Shown here: positions 58,181 through 64,000 of the stretch, piece by piece
Numbering within the stretch: position 1 is the stretch's first letter
Layout of the letters: each line of letters opens with the position of its first letter
Source of the DNA: Cervus elaphus
Taxonomy: Eukaryota; Chordata; Mammalia; Artiodactyla; Cervidae
Direction: 5' to 3'
Assembly: GCF_910594005.1 (NCBI RefSeq)
Contig: NC_057848.1
Span: forward strand, 54,267,616 to 54,331,615
Length of the DNA: 64,000 nt
Notes under the pieces: generated by a model
What the model saw: the letters and a program-made list of their open reading frames with translations, nothing else
The model's database searches: none
What the model was told of the DNA's origin: nothing
Translations under genes and position numbers: made by a program

Positions 58181-58620
58181 TGTAATTAGTCACAATGTTC
58201 TGCTAGCATTTAAGACATTCTTTTTGTTACACTGTGCATACAGTGACCACCCAGGAGATTGGGCAGGGTGTGAGCCCATGGGATGGGCTTTGGAGGCTGT
58301 CACATATCAAAGAGGTTTCTCATCCCCACTCATCACACTCATCATTGACACTTCACTAGGGTGTCCAGGAGATAGGTATTAGAAAAGGGCCTCAGACAAG
58401 AGCTGAAGCGAGCTGTAGGACCAGCTAGCATACCATCATAGTATTCTGGATATAGGTCACCAACTCCCAACTCACCAACTGCCTCAGCAGACTTCTGCTG
58501 GTGCCTTGAATTAAGAGCTCATCTGGTCACCCAGTGCCATGTGCCTCACCCTTGGCTGCCCCTTCAATTCACACAGGGGGCTTTTTAAAAAATACCAAAG
58601 CCTATACTGCACACCCAGAA
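58180..58620. other. Unassigned stretch
   Basis: No gene or family recognised. Confidence 0.4.
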
Positions 58621-59010
58621 ATTCATTTGTTCATTGCTAGTTTATACAGATATGACTGATTTCTGTGAGTTGCTTTTGTATCCTATAGTACTTGCTAAAT
58701 TCATTAATCAGCATTTATATTGTTTTTGTGGATTTCTTGGAATTTTCATGAAATGTAATCATTTTATTTTCGAAGACAGATAATTTTACTACTTCCTTTC
58801 AATTTGGAGGCCTTTAGTACATTTTTCTTACCTGATTGCGTTGGCTAAAATGTTCAATAGAATTGACAAACTGGGCATTCTTCTCTTATTCCGGATGTCA
58901 GGAGTAAAGAATTCAGAAATCTTGCTTGAACAAGCTATAAATGACAAAGACTTGTTTTAAAAATCATAGTATGGGGGAATTTGAACAGTATTTTACAAAA
59001 ATACATATTC
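58620..59010 (-). repeat. Third copy of the L1/unit-tail junction, truncated
   Basis: Matches 2410-2790 in the same orientation: antisense L1 followed by the first bases of a minus unit tail (ACTTGTTTTAAAAATCATAG, ACAGTATTTTACAAAAATAC). Similarity stops abruptly at about 59010, which is the right limit of the local repeat domain. Confidence 0.8.
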
Positions 59011-60300
59011 TGGTCAGGTCACGATTATCTTGCAATGCAGCACACTAAAACGGGAAGGTGCTGAGAGTCAACCATCAGAGAAGAAAGCGAAGGACAGGAG
59101 CCCAGGTGGGCCTCCAGGCGTCAGCACTGAGTTAAAGGCAGAAGGAACCCACAGACCCGCAACGGGGCCTCCGAGACCGCTGGAGGGCGCTCTGCTGCCT
59201 GCTGCTCTCGGTAGTATTGTTAGTAGTTTAGTAGTTAGTTGGTGGTGTGAGTAGTTAGTGGTGTTAGTAGTTAGTAGTGTTAGTGGTTAGTTAGTAGTGT
59301 TAGTGGTTAGTGGTGTTAGTTGGTGGTGCTAGTAGTTAGTAGTGCTAGTAGTTAGTTAGTTGGTAGTGTTAGTGGTTGGTTAGTGGTGTTAGTGGTTGGT
59401 TAGCAGTTAGTTAGTAGTGTTGGTAGCCCTGCTGTGTGTGCCCTGAACGTCTCCTGCCTGATCCAGAGGGCAGCCCTTGAAGCAGGATGCTCTGCGTGCC
59501 GGGCATCCGAGGCCCAGGAAGGGAGGCGCAGGGGGGCTGTGACCCCCTCTGCAGCCAGGCCTCCAGGGAAAAGGGCAACCCACGGGAGGGTGGAGGTGGC
59601 AGCTACAGAGAGGGGAGGACGCAGGGTCCCGGGTCTCACGGCGAAGGGAGGGAAGGAGAGGCTGGGCGAAGGGCTGGGCCCGTGCCGGTCTGCGGGCTGC
59701 TGAGGGAAGCGAGGCCCCAGAGCCGACGGGCCAGCCTCTGACCGACAGGGAGCGGTGAGCCGTCCCAGGGGGCCCCGTCAGGAGGCCCGCCCGGCCCTCT
59801 GAATACCAAGAGGGCCCGAGCGCCACCAGCAGAAGGTCTCATGGGTGCAGGTCTCCCTCCAACGTCCTGCCCCTGTGAGCAGAGGGCGCAGGGCTGGGCC
59901 CCGCCTGCGGCCTCCCTGCTCAGCGGGCTGCGACGCAGAGGGAGGGTCCCCCAGCCTGGAGCCACCTGCTCTGGGCCCCACTTTCCGACACTCCAGCTGT
60001 GGTTCTGAACTTGTGTGCCTCACAAAAGCCTCTGCAGCCCTGGTGACCGCTGCGGGGAGATGCCCCGGAGCCGCTTTTGCATATGGTTCAAGGGGATTTC
60101 TGTTCACACAACCTCCCGCCCTTCCCCTGAACCCCCGGAGCTCAGAACCCCTCCATTCTCCTCCCAACTTGAGTTCGGCTCTCAGCGGCAGGGTCGCCTC
60201 TGGGTGTCGTTCCCCACAGTGGCCGCTAGATGGAGGCAGAGACCTGCCTGGGCGCCTCGCCTCTGTTCGGGGCGGCTGCTGCCGCTGCTGCTGCGGGCTT
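59010..60300. promoter_or_regulatory. CpG-rich segment (CpG-island-like)
   Basis: The only GC- and CpG-rich segment of the window outside SINEs, with dozens of CpGs (for example GTGCCGGGCATCCGAGG, GGGCTGCGACGCAG). It adjoins the break-point of the repeat domain. Several frames are open across it on both strands, as expected in GC-rich DNA, and none has a recognisable domain. It could be a promoter; a minus-strand start would lead into the repeat domain. No core promoter motif was identified. Confidence 0.55.
59209..59430 (+). repeat. G/T minisatellite (TTAGTRGTG-type)
   Basis: About 220 bp of irregular units built of GTTAGTAGT, GTTAGTGGT and GTTAGTTGGT, almost devoid of C on this strand. It lies at the left side of the CpG-rich segment. 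Confidence 0.9.
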
Positions 60301-60505
60301 AGTCTCTTCAGTCGTGTCCCCGACTCTGTGCGACCCTATGGACTGCAGCCTGCCAGGCTCCTCTGTCCATGGGATTCTCTAAGCAAGAATAGTAGAGTGG
60401 GTTGCCACGCCCTCCTCCAGGGAATCTTCCCGATCCAGGGATCGAACCCGGATCTCCTGCATCGCAGGCAGATTCTTTACCGCTGAGCGACCAGGGAAGC
60501 CCCCT
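60296..60505 (-). mobile_element. Bov-A type SINE
   Basis: Minus-orientation SINE following a GCTGCTGCCGCTGCTGCTGC run and ending AGGGAAGCCCC. Confidence 0.9.
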
Positions 60506-60884
60506 TCCAGGTCTAATGGCAGCTTTTCACAGGTCAAGTTCGTCCTCATCTGGTGAGTGAAACTAGGGCTCAGGACAAACGGCACCCCCATATCTTCCCC
60601 TCACCTCTCACACACGTCTCTAAGTGAGCGAACGCTGAACAAAACCACTTCCTGCTCCACCGGGGACACTCCCTGTAGCATCCTGTCCCCTCCCTAATCA
60701 CACAGTGTGAATGACTCCCTCCAGCAATAAAATCTGCAAGGATAGATGCTGTGAATGCAGCTGTCTTTGACTGTCCCTGTGTTCCCCGGACCTAGTGCCT
60801 TCCTCCCTCACGTTGTCGAAGAGGGGCGTCCATGTTCTTTCTTGACCTCAGCATAACCCAGCCAACAACTACTGTGGGCTCGGC
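60506..60884. other. Unassigned stretch with AATAAA
   Basis: No frame of note. An AATAAAATC at 60726 could act as a poly(A) signal on the plus strand, but nothing upstream looks like a gene. Confidence 0.35.
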
Positions 60885-61085
60885 TAAGGACACAGACCAC
60901 ATCTTGGTAGCTGTGTGACTTTTAGCTAGTTACTTAACCTCTCTGTGCCCATGTGTCCTCATAAATAGGAGGAGAATTGCAACAGTACCTACCTCGTGGA
61001 GTTATTATGGGAACAAAATGAATCTGTATTTCTGAACACTTAAGATGATACCTAGCATATATGTTAGCTCTTCTAATTTGTCATC
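60885..61085 (+). mobile_element. MIR element
   Basis: GCTGTGTGACTTTTAGCTAG, ACTTAACCTCTCTGTGCC and CAGTACCTACCTCGTGGAG follow the MIR core and its 3' part in sense orientation. Confidence 0.85.
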
Positions 61086-62100
61086 TTGGACTCTCATAGT
61101 AAGACCACAGAAATTACCTCTCTCTCTTTTTTTAATGGCATTTCCCCTTTAGAGCTCCTGGTTTTTGTCTTTGGGCTTTGTCCCTGGTTTCATAAACTGT
61201 GTCTGCTGTTTGCTAAGTGCTCTCTGGTCCTAGTTTTCTTCAAAGCCCTGGGGTTGGTGTAATTGCTGCTATGCTCTCGGTTGAGACAGGCCTGGCAGCA
61301 TAATACTTGGGTCCCCGTGTTCTCTGGGAACATATGAGAGAAAGTAGAACTCCCTCCACCGACAGATAGAAAGCCATTCCATGTGGTGTAAATATTTGAC
61401 CCTGGAGCAGAGCTTTAGGGTCCATGCATAAAATGGTGCCCACTCAAGCGCACAGTTCTGTTTGAACAAGAACTTGCACAGCTCAAAGGTTTCCTCATTC
61501 AACCACACCTCTACTCCCAAATTTAGGAATGTCTTAAATGTTCTGTATGTTAACTATGCTGAGTTGTTCACCGTCCTGGCTGAACCCTAGTAAGAAAACT
61601 GGAAATGAAGGCAGTCCTACGTAGGAAGAGCCTCAGTGCTAAATTAGCCATCTTCCTCCAAAAGCCAGCCTGCAGGCCCATTGGAGAGCTCACCAGAAGT
61701 TGTCAGTATTGTATAATCAACCAGATAGGTTCATACCATGACCCCTTTACTAATAAATTAAGTATAAATTCAAGAAACAGAGTCAGGTGTTCCCAATGGA
61801 TGTGTCTCAAGAATAAATTTCAGCAAATAGAAGAAAAAGGACATGCACCCAGAAGATGCTTTCAAAGACAGGATGGACCAGAAAGTGTATGAGCAGGTTG
61901 GACAGGTTCACTAGCGTCTCCATCTGCCAATGTCTGAGGCCACCCTCCCCAGCTCCACAGCATACTTCCAGGATTTTGTTAAGACTGGCTAGGTTATTCC
62001 TACCAACAATCTGAAAGCAATTTTTAAAACCCTGTATAAAAAATAAACAATATATTCTTATTTTAAAAGCCTTAAAGTAAATAAGGCATTACCTGGACAA
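61086..62100. other. Unassigned stretch
   Basis: No gene recognised. An 83-codon minus frame (61269-61520) has no known domain. Confidence 0.4.
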
Positions 62101-62626
62101 AATAAAGGTAAAATGGAGACCTAGAGAGACAAATGAGGACTGGAGGCCACTTTTACCATGTGAATATTTTCCAACTCAGAAAATTGTTTTGATAATATCT
62201 TAGGACAAGAGGAGCACAAAACAAAGGTCAAGATGTAGACAAAGAAGGGAGTCTAACATGAGAGCCATCCTTCAATAAGCTGACACCCCAAAAGGGTGTA
62301 GAATGTGGCCGAGCCCTCAAACAGAATTTCATTGCAGTTTCTACTTGCCTGATATGTAGGGAATCACAAGCCTTAAAATTTAACATTATCTTCAACTGAG
62401 AGAAGCCCCAGTAATCCCCCAAGTGCTCCATTTGACAGAGGCAAATGGAAATCTTTCTGAAGGAATGTGACTCCATCCTAGCCTAAAGTTATTGCTGCAG
62501 ATAATTGTTCAAGTATGATGACCAAAATAACCAGGCACATAAAAAAACAAGGCACCATGGGCAATAACAAGCAGAAAAATATACCAAAATGAGACATAAA
62601 ATGTCAATGAATGTAACTATCAGACT
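62100..62626 (+). mobile_element. Probable old L1M 5' region
   Basis: The part just before the BovB and the part after it (63846-64000) read together as an old L1 5' segment (ATCAGACACAGACC.CAAAATAACTATG). Confidence 0.5.
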
Positions 62627-63855
62627 TCCACAGTATGTGAACCGAGAACTTCCAGATGTTCAAGCTGGATTTAGAAAAGGCAGAGGAACCAGAGATCAAA
62701 CTGGCAACATCAGTTGGATCATAGAAAAAGCAAGACAATCCCAGAAAAACATCTACTTCTGCTTCATTTAGTATGCTAAAGCCTTTGACTGTGTGGATCA
62801 CAACAAACTGGAAAATTCTTAAAGGGATGGCAATACCAGACCACCTGACCTTCCTCCTGAGAAATCTGTATGCAGGTCAAGAAGTAACAGTTAGAACCGG
62901 ATATGGAACAACAGACTGGTTCCAAATTGGGAAAGGCGTACATCAAGGCTATATATTGTCACCCTGTTTATTTAGCTTATATGCAGAGTACATCATGCAA
63001 GATGCCGAGCTGGATGAAGCACAAGCTGGAATCAAGATTGCTGGGAGAAATATCAATAACCTCAGATATGCAGATGACACCACCCTTATGGCAGAAAGTG
63101 AAGAGGAACTAAAGACCCTCTTGATGAAAGTGAAAGAGGAGAGTGAAAAAGCTGGCTTAAAACTCAACATTCAGAAAACTAAGATCACAGCATCTGGTCC
63201 CATCACTTCATGGCAAATGGATGGGTAAAAATGGAAACAGTGAGAGACTTTACTTTCTTGGGCTCCAAATCACTGAGGACAGTGACTGCAACCATGAAAT
63301 TAAAAGTCGCTTGCTCCTTGGAAGAAAAGCTATGACCAGTTTAGCGTATTAAAAAGCAGAGACATCACTTTTCCAACAAAGGTTCATATAGTCAAAGCTA
63401 TGGTTTTTCCAGTAGTCATGTATGGATGTTAGGGTTGGACTGTAAAGAAAGCTGAGCACTGAAGAATTGATGCTTTGCAATTGTGGTGTTGGAGAAGACT
63501 CTTGAGAGTCCCTTGGACTGCAAGGAGATCAAATCAGTCAATCCTAAAGGAAATCAACCCTGAATATTCATTGGAAGGGCTTATGCTGAAGCTGAAGCTC
63601 CAATACTTTGGCCACCTGATGTGAAGGGCCAACTCATTGGAAAAGACCCTGATGCTGGGAAAAATGGAAGGTAGGAGGAGAAGGGGACAACAGAGGATGA
63701 GATGGTTGGATGGCATCACTGACTCAATGGACATGATTTGAGCAAACTCCGGGAGATGGTGAAGGACAGGGAAGCCTAGTGTGCTGTAGTCCATGGGGTT
63801 GCAAAGAGTCGGATATGACTTAGTGACTGAACAACAACAACAACAATTATCAGAC
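62617..63855 (+). mobile_element. BovB LINE with reverse-transcriptase region
   Basis: Sense BovB from within the RT domain to the 3' end. Visible RT hallmarks: FRKGRGTRDQ, YADDTTLMAES (catalytic YADD) in the frame 62773-63228, and the thumb and C-terminal parts after it. Frame breaks occur, for example near 62770 and 63227, so it is inactive. It ends in (CAA)n, with near-identical ACTATCAGAC (62617) and ATTATCAGAC (63846) as an imperfect target-site duplication. Confidence 0.9.
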
Positions 63856-64000
63856 ACAGACCACAAAATAACTATGCTCACAACGTTTAAAGATATTTTA
63901 AAAAAAGAAATCTCACTTCTAGTCAGTATAGAATAATGGAAACTAATTTATTCTCATGTGTGAACAATCAAGGACTAACAAATGTTATCAAGACACTGGA
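63846..64000 (+). mobile_element. Old L1M 5' region, continued
   Basis: Continuation of 62.1-62.6 kb behind the BovB, running off the window. Confidence 0.5.

Noticed and set aside
60215..60245. CCGCTAGATGG as an extra CTCF site in the CpG-rich segment
   Set aside because: The first half fits well but the following AGGCAG breaks the core, and it is not part of the repeated unit; too weak to list as a feature.
59845..60486. 213-codon frame in the CpG-rich segment
   Set aside because: Open on both strands as expected in GC-rich DNA, no domain, and its last third runs into an antisense SINE.
602..60505. Many tRNA-like B-box matches
   Set aside because: They belong to tRNA-derived SINE heads and not to functional tRNA genes; no cloverleaf is kept.
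60548..60560. GGTGAGTGAA as a plus-strand 5' splice site
   Set aside because: Good match to a donor but no exon, acceptor or frame supports it.
61269..61520. 83-codon minus frame as a possible pseudogene
   Set aside because: No recognised family and no supporting features; left as unassigned.

Overview
The window is nuclear DNA of a ruminant (cattle, sheep or goat type). It is packed with BovB LINEs, tRNA-Glu-derived Bov-tA/Bov-A2 SINEs, CHR-type SINEs and ruminant L1 3' ends, a combination specific to ruminants. I cannot tell the species. I find no intact protein-coding gene, no tRNA or rRNA gene and no CRISPR array. All the longer open frames are sense or antisense readings of transposons or of the local repeat described below.

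Beneath the transposons is an old, locally duplicated repeat unit with 13 recognisable cores, at about 4.3, 8.1, 10.5, 12.8, 21.0, 21.8, 24.6, 29.8, 31.9, 35.4, 39.3, 43.6 and 46.4 kb. Each core holds a CTCF-like motif (type TTCCGCACGATGGCAGTAT). Ten of the 13 also carry, on the opposite strand and 56-57 nt away, an intact poly-T/CAG splice-acceptor signal, followed by a short purine-rich, GC-box-containing block. Most have a YY1-like ATGGCTGCC about 115-127 nt from the CTCF-like motif. In five copies the acceptor and a GTGAGC/GTGATC donor delimit the same 97-nt block. The unit therefore looks like a repeated non-coding exon that doubles as an architectural-protein site. This resembles the X-linked lncRNA locus FIRRE, or a similar CTCF/YY1 macrosatellite-type locus. 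The locus identity is inference; the repeat architecture is visible in the sequence.

Layout: 0-2.7 kb is antisense L1; 2.7-5.5 kb is a unit in minus orientation; 6.6-13.7 kb is a young tandem array of three 2.35-kb copies; 14.1-18.9 kb is sense L1 that is an inverted copy of 0-2.7 kb, hit later by an LTR and a 5'-inverted BovB; 18.9-22.1 kb is a minus and a plus unit head to head; 24-25.2 kb is a plus unit; 28.3-32.4 kb is two duplicated minus blocks; 33.5-51 kb is four long, old plus units; 51-59 kb is old L1 and DNA-transposon sequence with nested young insertions. At about 59.0 kb a last L1/unit junction breaks off into a G/T minisatellite and the only CpG-rich segment of the window (59.0-60.3 kb). 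From 60.3 to 64 kb are SINE, MIR, unassigned sequence and a BovB with a reverse-transcriptase (YADD) region.

Nine of the 13 candidate exons lie on the minus strand, so a transcript entering from the CpG-rich segment on the right and running leftward would cross most of them in splice-competent orientation. The four plus-strand copies result from inversions.
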